This document shows, piece by piece, positions 11,601 through 23,960 of a stretch of DNA of 64,000 bases. The stretch covers positions 62,001 to 126,000 of the forward strand of contig CAZKUA010000001.1 in NCBI GenBank assembly GCA_964555845.1, given 5' to 3'. Under the pieces are notes generated by a model. The model saw only the letters and a list, made by a program, of their open reading frames with translations. It ran no database searches and was not told the DNA's origin. This DNA comes from JALNXF01 sp964555845 (lineage in GTDB: Bacteria; Patescibacteriota; Gracilibacteria; BD1-5; UBA2023). The translations under genes were made by a program, and so were the position numbers. Each line of letters starts with the position of its first letter. The first letter of the stretch is position 1.

Positions 11601-14600
11601 CAATATAAACAGAAGTTGATGAGACAAATGTCTTTCAATTAGATCAGGTGTAAGTTGTTTTTATATCATATTCTCCGGAAGTTTTTGGCATTAGAGTATC
11701 ACTAAATTCTCAATTAGAAGAAGATGAATATTCTTTAGTGTCTTCCACTTTTTCATCAATAGCATAATCATTGTAAAAAATTCCATCAACTCATTGTTTT
11801 TTTACATTTTTCCACTCTTTTTTAATTAGTTCTACTTTAACTTTTTTTCATGATAAAGGCTCTGCACTGTAATTTAAAACAATTCCATCAAACTTTATTC
11901 AATCTTTTTGGACGCTGTAATAAGGAGCTTTAACTCATACATAAGCGTCAGTATTGTGTAGGATTACCTCAGTTGTTTTGCTTACTTGTTTTTTGGTGTC
12001 TGGGTCTTCTAGCGTTACACTAAAACTATATATTTTTTCTCATAAAGCTTCTTTATTTTCATCGGCTGTATCAGTAGGAAAAGAGTAGTTCCAAATTGAA
12101 GCTTCTCAGGCTTTCATATCTCACTGCTCTGAAAATACTGTCTCATCTCCATAATCACAATATCCCCAATAAACACAGTTAAATCAATCAAATCAAGTTG
12201 AAAATTGGTAATCAGAATAATCTTTTGCATCAAAGAAATAATTTTGAGTTAGGACTCATTTATAAAAATGTGCTCAGTTTAATTTTCATCCAAAATAATA
12301 TTCTCAGTCAAAATTTAAGCTAATATTTTCTCAAATTACTGCGTCTTTTTTGTCAGAAATTAAGTTTATTTTAAATACAGGTTTCTTGTATTCTTCTACG
12401 AAAAAATTTCAATCATTATAAACCGATATTTGACTTCAATTTGGATAAAATTCAAAATTAAATCTTCCAAGTTTCATATCGCGCGGAAGTTCAAATTTAC
12501 CTGAAAAATTAGAATTTTTATCTACACTCACTTCTATTTCTTTGAAGAAATTATATTCAGCATCAAGTATTTTTAATTTTGCTTTTTTCGTGTCTGATTT
12601 ATGATATCAATCAAAGTTAAAATTCCTTAAAATTCATTTAAAAAATACAGTATCTCCAGGTCTATAAATTGGTCTTTCTGTGTATAAATAAAGGAAATCT
12701 GACGTAGAAGAATCAAGTCCTGATATATATTTAAAATCATAGTTTGAAGTTGCATCACTGCTAGTATTAATTATTCAATAATATTTATCACTTTTCGCGA
12801 CAATTATATTATAAAATCAAGGAATTTCATATACTTTTTTGTCTTTAATCCAGTTAGCTTTTATCTTTCAAGCGCTAGTTAAATTATTTGAAGAATTAAT
12901 ATTAAATCATTCAAAGCTAATATCACTTGGAATATCTTTTCCATCAAGACTCGATGCAAATAATAAGTTCTTATTTCAAGCATTTTCTAAGGTGAGCGAG
13001 AGATTTGATTTTATAATAATATTTTCAAAATATATACCTTCATTTTTTGCTCATATCCTACCAGTTATCAAATAAATTGGAGAGATAATTTTAGTTCAAA
13101 TAACATCTTTTTCAATATCAAATCTATTGTGTGAAAGCGTCCAGTTTTTATTTTTTAAAGTAATTTCTCAGTTATAATTCTGGATACATTTTGGCTTGAA
13201 ATTAGTATCGCTTGTCCTAGTAAGATAATCATTATATCAGATAACATTCATCTCACAGACTTCAAGAGATGCTTTGTTTAAATTAATACTTTGTATGTCA
13301 ATAACTGTAGGTAAATCACTTGGAATTACATTAACAATTTTACTAAATGAAGAATAAAGATATTTATCACTTTCTTTAATGTCACCCGATTTTATATTAT
13401 AAGAATAAGATTTATCCAAAGTATTTCCAAAATCATCTTTTAAACCAGATAAAACAGATACTCCGTAGCTAGTAAATGGAGCAAGTCTGAAATTAAGTAA
13501 ATAGCTAATTAGACCGCTTTTTTGAGGACAAATATATTTATTAGTTTCATAATTTTTAATATCTCTTGCAATAGACCTTACAGGAGCATTTGGAGTTAAC
13601 TTAATTTGTGTTTGATTAGCGTCTTTCTTATCTCAATAAGTATAATCATAATAACTACTATTTTCGCTTTGTGAGAATAAATCATTTGTTAAATAAACAC
13701 AAGCTAAAGTATTATCTATATATTTAAAATCAGCTATTTTAAAGGCTTTTACTGTTTTAAAACTATGAATTTCATCCTTATCTAGATTCTCATTAGCTTT
13801 TTTAAGAATTTTTAAATCATAATCACTATCATAATCTAGTTCATTTTTTAGAGTTAAAATTACTATTTTCTTGCTTTCTTTATCTATTGTTTTTCCATTT
13901 TCATAAATAGATTCTATACCATATTTTAGAGAAAAAGGGGTCTGTTTTCCTTTTCAAGTAAACGAAAATAAGCTCTCATTTAAAGCCACTTCTTCCTCAA
14001 AATAAAGTTTGAAAAATACATTTTTAGTAGGAATTTTGGTAGTGTCTGAAAAAAGAGGAGTATCTTCTATCGCCCCGGTGCTAGACAATGCATTTTGATA
14101 AACCTCAATTGAGCTTAAATAAGCGGAACTTATAGAAGTATTTGAGATCAAATACTTTGTAGGAATATTTCAATATTTTGGACTGATTCAAGCTGGAATT
14201 GCAAGAGTATAACTTTTGTTATAATTAAAATTTCAATTAATTGGTTTAATGGCAAATCTAGTCTCACTTCACTCAACTGGCTCTAATTTAACATTTATCT
14301 TGTTATTTCAGTTTTTTAAATCTATACTTTTTTCAATATCAGTAGGATTAACCGGAAAATTAGCAACTAAAGAAATTCAGTTTTTTGGAGAAAAATTTTC
14401 ATCTGTTTTAAATGTTAAGTTAGGCGTTCTAAAGCTAATCTCTTTTGTTTCTTTAAGTGGATAGAGAAATTTGTCATCACTTTTTACGGATACCTTATAT
14501 TCTGTCGCTCATTCCCAATATTTTTCTGGCACAAATTCCACCACATTTCATCCGGTCCATCTACATTTTCCAGCAATTTTTGGAGTTATTTCAACTGGAC

Positions 14601-15183
14601 AAGGTAAATTATCTTTATTATCCAAAGAAGTAAGAGGAATTAGCGGAATATTAAATAAAACGAGTAAATTTTGAGAAATATTATCAAGCGTTTTTTCTGG
14701 GAAAATTTTAGTTACTTTTGCTCCAGATATAGCTTCAAATATAATACTGAAAGGTTTTCATATTTTAATTCAATATTTTGACTCAGTATTTTCATTAACT
14801 GTAAACGAGTATTCTTGCCCAATTTCTAGATTAGATTTTAGAGTATAGACAATAGTATTCCCATCTTTAAGCGTAGTATTTCACTCAATAAATGGACTCA
14901 AAGAGATTGTTTTATTGTTTATGGAATCAGACCTTAAATCAGTCGAAAAACTAACTTCAAGAGTTTTTGTATCAAATGGAATTTTGCGGTATTCTATACT
15001 GAAATTCGCTCAAATAACCTGAGGAACCTCAAGTCTTTTAGACAAAAAATCTGACAAATAATATCATCAGATTCATAGCATTATTACGAGAACTCAAATA
15101 CTTAGATAAAGAACTTTTTTATTTTTTAGCTTAAGTTTTGCACTTATTACCAGATTATCAAAAAATAGTTTGAAGTTTTGCAT
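8623..15183 (-). CDS. Bacterial alpha-2-macroglobulin-like protein with thioester motif
   Basis: A 2186-residue protein and the largest gene in the window. It starts with a short cytoplasmic segment and one membrane anchor (VLYLSIGVLVIML...). A series of beta-sandwich (MG) domains follows, including an MG2-like YTERPIYRPGDTVFFKG near residue 820. A Gly/Lys-rich linker is near residue 1400 and the complement-like alpha domain comes after it. The thioester motif PYGCIEQ is intact, with Cys at about residue 1643 and Gln three residues later. The C-terminus ends with SEVFGRNKGKLIGV, like other bacterial members. Such proteins are thought to trap foreign proteases at the cell surface by covalent thioester attack. 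It is divergent from pbpC across 47 bases, the classic yfhM/pbpC partnership in which PBP1C repairs the wall after a breach. Confidence 0.93.
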
Positions 15184-15230
15184 AAAAAGATATATTAAAT
15201 AATAAATACTTGTATATTAATGAATTAGTT

Positions 15231-17252
15231 ATGAAAATCAAAAAGAAAATAATTATCACTTCCATAATCCTATCACTCCCAGTTTCTTATTTATTTATAA
15301 AATATCTTCTTCCTTTAAATCTCAACGCCTTGCCGGAATCTAGCATTATTTATGATGTAAATTGAGTGCAGATTTGAGAAATTCCGTATGAGGAAAAAAT
15401 CAGAAGAAAAAATATAAGCTATGACCAAATTCCAGAGTTTTATAGGAAAGCTCTGGTAATTTTGGAAGATAAAAGTTTTTACACTAATAATTGAGTGGAT
15501 CTGAAGTGACTTGTAAGAAGTACAATAATAAATCTGAAATCTGGGCAAATTGTGCAAGGTGGATCTACGATTTCTTCACAATTAATTAGGAATAATTTAT
15601 GGCTTAATGAAAGGAGAAGTCTATGGAAAAAATTACAAGAATTTATCTTAGCACTTAGACTTAATTGAAAATATAGCAAAACTGAAATTCTTGAAAAATA
15701 TGCAAATCAGGTTTATTTTGGATATTTAAATTATGGGCTTGATAGTGCTGCTAATTATTACTTTTGAAAAAGTCCAGAAAACCTGACTAAAGCTGAGCTT
15801 ATTGCGCTTTTATCTATTCCAAAAAATCCTAAATTATATGATCCATACAAAAATAAACAAACATTTAAGACAAGATTTTTAATAATAGCTGAAACTCTTG
15901 AAAAAAATAATTTGATAGATAAAAATGAGTTAAATTCAATTAAAAATGAGCAGTTAAAATTAAATAAAGATCACAGGGATAAATTGCCTTACATAAGAGA
16001 TTTCATTGCCAAAAAATGAATTAGAGAAAATATAATCGATACTACAATTGATTATAATCTCACGAAAAAAATTGAGGAACTTTGAGATAATTCCATTTTC
16101 TCGCTTGCCTGGAAAAATGTCTGAGATTATGGAATTTTAGTGCTTGATAGAAAGAGTAGTGAGCTAAAAGTGATGATTTGAGGAATTGATTATTACAAGC
16201 AAAATTGACAAGTTAACTCTACTCTTGCTCTAAGGCAACCAGGCTCAACCATAAAACCTTTTAATTATTTGCTTGCTTTTGCGAATTTTGGAATCAAACC
16301 AACTGACACGATTCTGGATTTACCGGTAAATTATAGCACCGATAAATGATATAGTTACGAGCCAAAAAATTATTCTACGAAATATACAGGTGAAGTAAGT
16401 TTGTCTGATGCACTCGCGCAAAGCATTAATATCCCCGCTGTGAAATTACTCGAAAAAGTATGAGTCTGAAATCTTCTAAATTTCCTTAAAAAATTATGAA
16501 TAACATCACTTACTCAAGATGAGAATTTTTATGGGCTGGCTCTAACTCTCGGAGTATGAGAAGTGAGCTTGTATGAGCTAACTCAAGCCTATAATATATT
16601 TGCAAATGATGGAAAATTGTGTCTCACAAAATACTTAAAAAACGCTCCTCTAAAATGTGAAAATATTATTGAAAAAAAATATACCGATGATATAAACTAT
16701 ATTCTTTCAAATAGATATTTCAAACTCGCCGGATATCCTATAAATTCTGCGCTCGATTTTGCTGACAAAAAAGTCTTTGTAAAAACCGGAACTTCTAGGA
16801 ATTACAGGGATAATTGGACTATAGGATATACTGATAATTATATAATCTGAGTATGGGTCGGAAATAAAGATGCAAGCAATATGAAATGAGTCAGCTGAGC
16901 CACAGGAGCCGGAGAAATTTTCTCAAAAATAGTGAATTTTCTAGAAAAAGATAACACCTCAGATAATTCAATTAATCTCACAAAAAATACTAGAAAATAT
17001 CTAGAAATCACAAATCCACTAGACAATGAAAAATACAAAATCGATGAATTCGTGCCATCTGATGCACAAAAAATAAAACTAGAATTCTCTACAAACATGG
17101 CTTATGACTCATATTTCTGGACACTCAACAACAAAAAAATAAGCTCCCAATTTATCAACCTAACAAATTGAAAGCATATTTTAAAAATAAATCTAGAGAA
17201 AAACTGAGAAATTATTAAAGAAAATGAAGTGAGTTTTGAGGTTGTAAACTAA
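15231..17252 (+). CDS. pbpC: Penicillin-binding protein 1C (bifunctional transglycosylase/transpeptidase)
   Basis: A 673-residue protein with an N-terminal membrane anchor. The GT51 glycosyltransferase domain begins with the catalytic segment LEDKSFYTNNGVD (around residue 81) and continues with GGSTISSQL. The transpeptidase domain carries the three active-site motifs STIK (in RQPGSTIKPFNY), S-x-N (AQSINIPAV) and KTGTS. A C-terminal domain of about 110 residues with ITNPLDNEKYKID matches the biPBP_C domain that marks the 1C class. It polymerises and cross-links peptidoglycan. Its divergent partner is the macroglobulin-like gene. Its stop codon overlaps that of the convergent 91-residue gene by four bases. 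TGA encodes many glycines in catalytic regions. Confidence 0.95.
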
Positions 17253-17524
17253 AAAATCATATATGTCTTATGTTCAGGTCATTCCATTTTTGGTTTTTTA
17301 AAGTGATAAGAACTACTCTCTTGATTGCAGAGATGAGCAAATCTTCTAGCAAAGTCACCAATAAGCATTACGCAGTTAACTTTTTCTTTAAAAGCCCTGA
17401 TTAAAGAGGTAGAATCTAAGGCTAAAGGATTTGATTCCTCATTTAATCTTCTTTCATCCAAAAATTCATTTACTTCATCTAAAGTATTATTTCCTCATAA
17501 TCAAAAAGGTCAAAATACATTCAT
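17249..17524 (-). CDS. Hypothetical protein, 91 residues
   Basis: A small protein starting MNVFGPFGLGGNNTLDEVNE, with five glycines in the first 11 residues, three of them encoded by TGA. The middle is charged (NEFLDERRLNEES) and is followed by a helical stretch with two cysteines (KEKVNCVMLIGDFARRFAHL and LCNQE). No signal peptide or membrane helix is evident, so it is probably cytoplasmic. I do not recognise the family. It overlaps pbpC at their 3' ends by four bases (CTAA). It is separated from mltG by 104 bases and is transcribed in the same direction as the mltG group, but downstream of it. It is called a gene because the frame is open and its stop is shared with pbpC. Confidence 0.6.
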
Positions 17525-17628
17525 AAATATAAAGTTAAAAATTAAATTAACTTGGTTATAAGAGTTTTTTAATTTTTGTCAATAGTTTTTTTGGCAAATT
17601 TATAATTTATTTGAGACTTATTTTAATT

Positions 17629-18585
17629 CTAAAGATATTTTGCTTTATTGTTGTTGTGTTCTTGTAGAGTTTTACCGTAGTGGATTTGTCAGTTGCTATC
17701 GTGAAGATAGTAGTAATATGGTGAACTTTCAGAATTTATTGTAGCTTCAAAAGTACTGGCTGAAAAATTTGAAATTGGAGTTGGTGGAAGTCCGGGCTCA
17801 CTTCTTGTATTATATACCGATTTTTGATAGATTTTCTCTCAAATAAAAGCGGGGGTACACTCTTTTTGAGTGAGTTCAAATTCATAACAAACTGTCGCGT
17901 CAGCTCAAATTGCCATTCACTCTGCGAGTCTTTTTTTAAGAATTCCAGCTACAATTGGCTTATTTTCGGAATTTTTCTCTTCCCTTTCAACTATCGAAGC
18001 CATAATCATATCACTATATAATAATTCAGAAGTTTTTATTTTTTTACTAAATTCATCTAACATAATTTCAACAATTTTTACTACATCTGAGTCTGGACTT
18101 ATTCTATAGGTATCAGGATATAAGTATCATTCTAGAGTTTTTGTATCTTTTAAAAAGCTGTATTTTTGTCTTAAATCTGAGCTTACATTTTTTGAAATTT
18201 CAATTAATTCTCAAGCTTTTATAATTCAATTAGAAGACAGATAATCATCAATATCAAATATATTCCAACCTGGTAAAATAGTTATTTTTATATCTTTTGA
18301 GTCTGGATTTTTTAAAACATTTTGAAATAAATTATCTAGGGTTGTGTTAGAATTAATTGAATAAGAACCAGATTGTAGGTTAAATGAGCTATAATTTAAC
18401 TTAACCCAGATTTTATATAAATAATTATTTACATCAAATCCAAGTTTTTTCGGTAAAATATTTAGAGTTTCTCATTTATTTATTATAAAATCTTGATGAG
18501 AAATAGCTGTATCTCAAATTGTTGAATATTTATAAGCAAAAACAATAAAAAATATTCAAATTAAAACTAAAATTAATTTCTTCAT
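17629..18585 (-). CDS. mltG: Endolytic murein transglycosylase MltG (YceG-like)
   Basis: A 318-residue protein with an N-terminal signal anchor (MKKLILVLIGIFFIVFAY). A LysM-like small domain and the YceG domain follow. Visible hallmarks are GYLYPDTYRIS, MIMASIVERE with the catalytic glutamate, and the late motif SVYNTRSEPGLPPTPISN. MltG cuts nascent glycan strands next to the inner membrane and so ends polymerisation, working with PBPs such as PBP1C encoded just upstream. The gene is the last of a four-gene leftward group (zinc ribbon, coiled coil, tsaC, mltG), starting 14 bases after tsaC. Length and motif order fit the family. Confidence 0.93.
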
Positions 18586-18599
18586 AAAGAAGTGATTAT

Positions 18600-19124
18600 T
18601 TAATAATTTTTTCGGTGGAATTGTATTTCTAAACTGTCTCATAGGAATTCAAAAATATTAGAAGTAGGAATTTTATCGATAATTCAAGAAAAAACAATTA
18701 TTTTTTTATTTTTAAAAATATGAGCTAATTCACCCGATGAATAAATTTCATCTTCTCATGAGATATTGGCTGAAGTAAGGAAAATTGGAAAGTTAATTTC
18801 ATCAAACAAAGTATGGCTCAGGCATTTTTCTCAAACCCTAAAAGCAACCTTATTATAAATATTTTTGTCCAAAAAAGAAGGCAAAATAAAATTTTCTTTT
18901 ATTGAGGTCAAAATTGTAAAAGGATGGCTATATTCTTTTAAGAAATTTATTTGAGAAATATTTAGATTTGTGATTTTTTCAAGCTCTTTAAAATTTTTTA
19001 CTACCACTGATAATGGTTTATTTTCATTTCTAGACTTAATTTTATATATTTCAAAATATGATTTCTCATCAAAAAACGGGCAACCAATTCAAAAGCAAGT
19101 ATCTGTTGGAATTGCAAAAATCAT
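18600..19124 (-). CDS. tsaC: Threonylcarbamoyl-AMP synthase, YrdC/TsaC/Sua5 domain
   Basis: A 174-residue protein. The YrdC signature is clear: AIPTDTCFGIGCPFFD at the very N-terminus, then IYKIKSRNENKPLSVVV, and later FPIFLTSANISG. The enzyme makes threonylcarbamoyl-AMP from threonine, bicarbonate and ATP for the universal t6A37 modification of ANN-decoding tRNAs. The chosen ATG puts the PTDT motif at residue 6, whereas E. coli TsaC has about 20 residues before it. The upstream codons in the same frame contain a TAA nine bases before this ATG, so the short N-terminus is real unless the previous gene's stop is bypassed. It lies between the coiled-coil gene and mltG. Confidence 0.88.
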
Positions 19125-19133
19125 AGTAAAATT

Positions 19134-19568
19134 TTATTGGATAGATCAAGTGGATATAGCTCAAGAACCAACTGCTCAAGAAGATGTCGCTCAACTAAAA
19201 CTAGATAAATCAGAGATATTTTTCTTAAATTCTTTTGTGGTTTCAATTAACTTTTGTCCAGATTCTATAGTTTTATCAGTTTGTTCAATTTTTTGATTAA
19301 TAATATTTTTTGTATTATTAATTTGTTCATTTGCCTTATTTACGACATCTCTAGCACTTCAAATAACTTGTTCGCTTGATTTTATTTGTAATAATTGGTC
19401 TGAAACATTATCAACTCATCATTTAAGATTTCTTACGAAAAAATTAAATCCCGACATTCATAATCTATCACCTATATAATCAGCCTCTGTAGGTGTGAAA
19501 AAAATTGCTAAAATATAAATCGTAACGAGTAAAACTACTGAAAAAAATACTTTATTTAAAAATGACAT
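19134..19568 (-). CDS. Membrane-anchored coiled-coil protein
   Basis: A 144-residue protein with an N-terminal hydrophobic segment of about 18 residues (FFSVVLLVTIYILAIFF). A polar region with conserved-looking GFNFFVRNLKGG comes next, then a long helix rich in Gln, Lys, Asn and Glu (about residues 55-115) likely to form a coiled coil, and a Ser/Gly/Ala-rich tail. It looks like a single-pass protein with an extracytoplasmic coiled coil. I do not recognise the family. It starts 5 bases after the zinc-ribbon gene and ends 9 bases before tsaC in the same frame, so it is translated as part of that operon. Confidence 0.72.
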
Positions 19569-19573
19569 AAATT

Positions 19574-19921
19574 TTATTTACCAAATAAATCATTTAAAGA
19601 AGAACAATTATTTAAGTCTTTTCTAAGGTTAACAATGTCATCATCCTTGATTAAACTTGCTTCTAACTCCTCTTTTTGTTTTTGAGAAATTTGTTTTAGA
19701 TTTGAGATAAACTCAGGACTTTTAATATTTCCAATCATTCATATTTCTGCTTTTACAATTCATTGAGTTTTACAATTTGGACAAATTATTTCCATATTTA
19801 TAGTATGTCAGGCAGTTCCTAAAATATTTATATTTCATTCACTCACAAATGATTCGCAATCTTTACATTTAAAATTAACTAGTGTTGCCTCTATTATGCT
19901 TCTAAAAATTATATAATTCAT
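19574..19921 (-). CDS. Small zinc-ribbon protein
   Basis: A 115-residue protein. Two CxxC pairs, CKDC near residue 19-22 and CPNC near residue 47-50, are separated by a beta-rich stretch and would bind one zinc ion. The C-terminal half is charged and helical (KQISQKQKEELEASLIKDDD). There is no membrane segment or signal. It is the first gene of the leftward group ending with mltG. I cannot name the family; the zinc ribbon is the only functional clue. The start is the ATG at 19921; the 202-base intergenic region beyond it separates it from the divergent giant gene and probably holds both promoters. Confidence 0.72.
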
Positions 19922-20064
19922 ATTATTTACTTAAATTATAAATTAACTTCTTTGTTACTTTTATTCAAGTATACTATATTTTTCAATTTATATCAAATAT
20001 TTTATCTTTTATTATATTATTCATATATGACTTAGAGTCAAATTATTTTTTCATGCATTATTTT

Positions 20065-20093
20065 TTGCTTTTTTGTACACTTTATGTTAAAAT
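20065..20093 (+). promoter_or_regulatory. Candidate sigma-70-type promoter for the 1277-residue protein
   Basis: TTGCTT and TAAAAT are separated by 17 bases and lie 31 bases before the start codon at 20124. The -10 matches five of six consensus bases, the -35 only three. AT-rich sequence makes chance matches common. Confidence 0.3.
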
Positions 20094-20123
20094 AAAAGAA
20101 GTTATTTTATAAATTCTAAAAAA

Positions 20124-23100
20124 ATGACAAATACTCCAAAAATTACAAAAGATGAAAATGAAGCTGATCAGGTAAATCCTCAAAAAAAGGATAGCATTAT
20201 TAATGATGCTATAAAAGCTTTTATTAAATCAAAGTTAAATCAAAAAGATTGACTTGATTTTTATAATATCACATCAAGTAATTTAGATGAGTTTTTTTCT
20301 TTGGGCTTTAAAGAGGAATTTCTGAAATATACTGAATGAATTAAAGATTTTAAAGGTATAAAAAGTAATGAAATTGAAAATAAAAAATGAGTTTTTGTAC
20401 AAGAAATTATGTCTTTTTGAATTATTTATGAATCAAAAAGAGAAGCTTTAACTAAAATAGTAGAAAGAGAATATGAAGGATGAATACCTGAAAATTTAAA
20501 AATTAAAATAAATAGCTTATCTTCGGGCGAATTAGAAGCAAAAATAGAAAGTCTAGAAAAAAGAGAATCTTTTATCAAAAAAACTTTATGAAAAGAAACT
20601 CCTCCAAAAAAGGATTTTTTAAGTTTTTTGAGCGAGATAAATATAGAATATGAAAAATTAAGTAAAGAACAACTAGATGCCCTAATATCAATACAAAATT
20701 GAAATTATGTAAATGAAGATAAATTAAGGCATATTTTGAGCTTATTTGATTATGAATGAAAGCAAAATATTATTAAGACTTTTATGCCATTAATAAGTCT
20801 AAAGGACTTAATAAAATTTAATATAATTACAGATAAAGAAGCTAGAGATTCAGTAAAGCTTATAATTGAAAAAGATGAAAAATTAAAAAAGATGAATTCT
20901 TTTGATAAAGATGAGAATATTTTAGATAAAATTGACCTTGAAGAGATCATAATTCCTACATATTTATTTCCAGAAAGCGTTTTAGATAGAGTAATAGAAG
21001 GGGGATGATTAAAAAAATTAGAAGATGAATATAATAAATTAGTAGATGAAAATAACCTAAAAGATAAAATTGAGTTTAAATTAGATAGCGCCTGAAAAAT
21101 CACACCTGATTTTATTAAAAAAGTTCAGGAAGACCCTAATTTAGCTAATAAAATATCAGGAATTGAGAAACTCAAAAATTGAGCTATATTTAAAACTGTT
21201 AGAAAAGATGAGCTATGACAAGAACAAGCTTGATATTTTAGGATTGATTGACTGGATTCTGGTTTAATTTATGAGACAAAAACACTTACAATTTCAAATC
21301 TTACAAATGGATGATGAGTTTTTAAAAATGAAAATCATATTTATCCAGAACTTCTTACATATAGTAAATTTTATAAATTCCTAGAAAAATTAGAAAATTG
21401 AGTTTTTATCGAAAAAGATGTATTTGCAGAAAGTATAAAAAAGTGAGAAATAAAGCAAGAAGTGAAGGAAGATGAAATAAGTACACTGGAAGAATTAAAT
21501 GAAAAACTTGATGAAATTGACGAAAAATGAAAACAATACAAAATAGAAGTCGGAATGAGTTTTGAGACTACAAAAAGTGGTCCAGAACACTCAGAAAAGT
21601 GAGTTTTTTCAGTTACAAAAATAGATAACACCTCTGGAAAAATATGGATTACAAATTGACAAAATGAAGAATGACCTTTTACTTTTGTGGAATTTTTCAA
21701 TTGATTTCAGGCTCAAATATGAGACGGATGAAGAATTCAAAGCGTGGGTAATATTGAATGATTTTTGAGTGCTATTCAAAATAATTCCGACGAAAAATTA
21801 AAAAAATGATTTAAGGAATTAATAGTTCATAATAGTAAAATAATTCCTCAAGATAGAAAAGATGACAAAGATTTTGGATGAATAGAGTATTTCGTGTGAG
21901 ATGATAAAAAAGCCGTAAGAATTGTGGAAATTAAAGATTGAAAAGTTAAGTTATCAACAGGAGAATATACAGAATGATTAATGGAAAAAAACAAGAAATG
22001 AGATGATGAAAAAGCTCCAGATTCATATAAACAAGAAGGAAAAGAAAGTCGGATGTGATATGAAATGTTATATTTGCTTATTAATGAGAAAAAAGCTGTT
22101 CCAAAAATACCAGTAAAACCAGTTAGAGAAGAGGCTTTAAAAGATTGACCAAAAGTAAAATGATGATTATTTAAATCGTGGTTAGCTTGAAAAAGTGTGT
22201 TTGATTTGGTAAAATGATGAAAACAATTTATAGATGCAATTAAGCACAAACTCGAGCAATGATCTAAACTAAAAGCAGCTGAATTTGCATATTCTTTATG
22301 AAAAAATTTACATTTGCCTGATGATATGCTTCTAGATTTAAAATCTTCAGTTCAAAAATCAAATCATTCAGTAATGGAAGAAATAATGTGAGAAATATCT
22401 AATCTTGGTTGATCTGATAGGATGGATAGAATTAGATCAGTTCTAGAAAATAACTGATCTCAAACATATGAACTACAAGCTGTTTTACTTGTAACTTTAA
22501 AGAAATATTGAATATTGTATCCCGGATGATTAAGTCAATATAAATGATCTTATTTTTGGTATAAAAGATTTTGATGAGTAGTGAACGATGCTACTTTCTT
22601 AAAAATTAAGAAAAATGTAGAATGAAGTTGAGAACAATTTACAGAAGAGACTCTACTAAGAGAATATTTTAGAGAAAAAGAAGTAAAAGAAAGATATAAT
22701 ATTAAGGAATTATTTTGGATAGATATAAAAAATTCATGGAGAGAGTGAAGAGAATCTCAAATTGACACTTGAAATAAGGATACAAAATGATTATTAACGC
22801 TAGACGCCTGAATAGACTATGCTGTAAATAAATTAAAATGATGAGAATATTATCATGTAGTATCAGCTATAAAAAATATTTGGGCAAAATGATGAAGTGG
22901 AGTTGAAATGAATAAAATTCCGTTTTTATTACTTATGAGTGGAGCCACAAAAAGATTAAGTCAAGATGAGGTATCTGAGTTAAAATGACATTTTATTGGA
23001 TGAAAAAGTTTTCCAGCGCTTTGGTTTATAAATAGTGGAGAAAATATTAAATTATTTCAAGATGTAATACTAAAATTATCAGAGTGACAATGATGAAAGA

Positions 23101-23957
23101 TGGAAACGGATGCGAAGGAATTAGTAAAAAAAGAAAGATCAGGAAATTATGAAGAGAAAGAATTAGTATGAGATTTAGCTAAATTCTGGGATGAATACTG
23201 AGCTATTTTATCACCAAAATTAACTCTGACAAAAGATCCAGAAATTTTCTTAAAAAAAGATGAACCAGGAAACATAGAGTATAAACTGTATTATGACAGT
23301 CTAAAATGAATGACAACTGATGATTGATATAATTTGGATAAAAAAGAGGCTTTATGAAACCATGTATATGATTATGATCATTCACTGATGGCTTTAACTT
23401 GAATAAAACAATTTTTAGAAAAATGAATAAGTAGTATCCGCCATGATTGAGCTATGGATAAACATTCTATGCATATTTTTGAGCAAGTTATTAAATGAAT
23501 GAAAAATGTTAAAAATATTAAATCAAAAGATCCTATAAAAGATTGACAGTATCAGAAAAAATTATATTTTGAATATACAAAGGGTATTATGGGATTTTTG
23601 GCGGATAAAATGTCTGATATAGAAAATTTTATGGATACTGACACTTGAATAACTCTATTGAATTTATGAATACCTCTTGGACTTTTATCTAAAGAAAATA
23701 GGACAGATATACCAAAAGGTGAGATGATTAGAGATTGACTTTTTGACAAAGAAATAAATGATTGATTTAAAAATTATCTATCTAAAAGCATAAATATAGA
23801 AAAGAAATCTACTAAAACTACAAAAAATGTTTTTGAATGAAAAATTGAAGATATTTTATCTAAAAATACAAACCAAGTTAGGAATCAAAAATCTAAACAA
23901 AAAAGGAGAAAAAATAATGAAAATGACTATGATTATGACTATGATATGGCTGCATAA
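20124..23957 (+). CDS. Very large uncharacterised protein (1277 residues)
   Basis: A single open frame across 3.8 kb once TGA is Gly; the standard code breaks it dozens of times. It has no signal peptide and no membrane helix that I can see, so it is probably cytoplasmic or exported by an unknown route. The N-terminal ~450 residues are highly charged and helical. Two short beta-rich segments follow around residues 475-520 (YKIEVGMSF, GVFSVTKID) and 575-625 (GIEYFVGDDKKAVRIVEI). The rest is mixed helix, and the tail is a DYDYDYD run with a basic patch before it. I recognise no enzyme motif. It stands alone between divergent or convergent neighbours, three bases from the convergent DUF167 gene. 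Confidence 0.8.
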
Positions 23958-23960
23958 AAT

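Noticed and set aside
18970..19296. 108-codon ORF on the + strand
   Set aside because: It is antisense to the TsaC and coiled-coil genes, both of which are supported by motifs or operon position.
20124..23957. A run of pseudogenes broken by stop codons
   Set aside because: The breaks are all TGA; with table 25 the frame is continuous.
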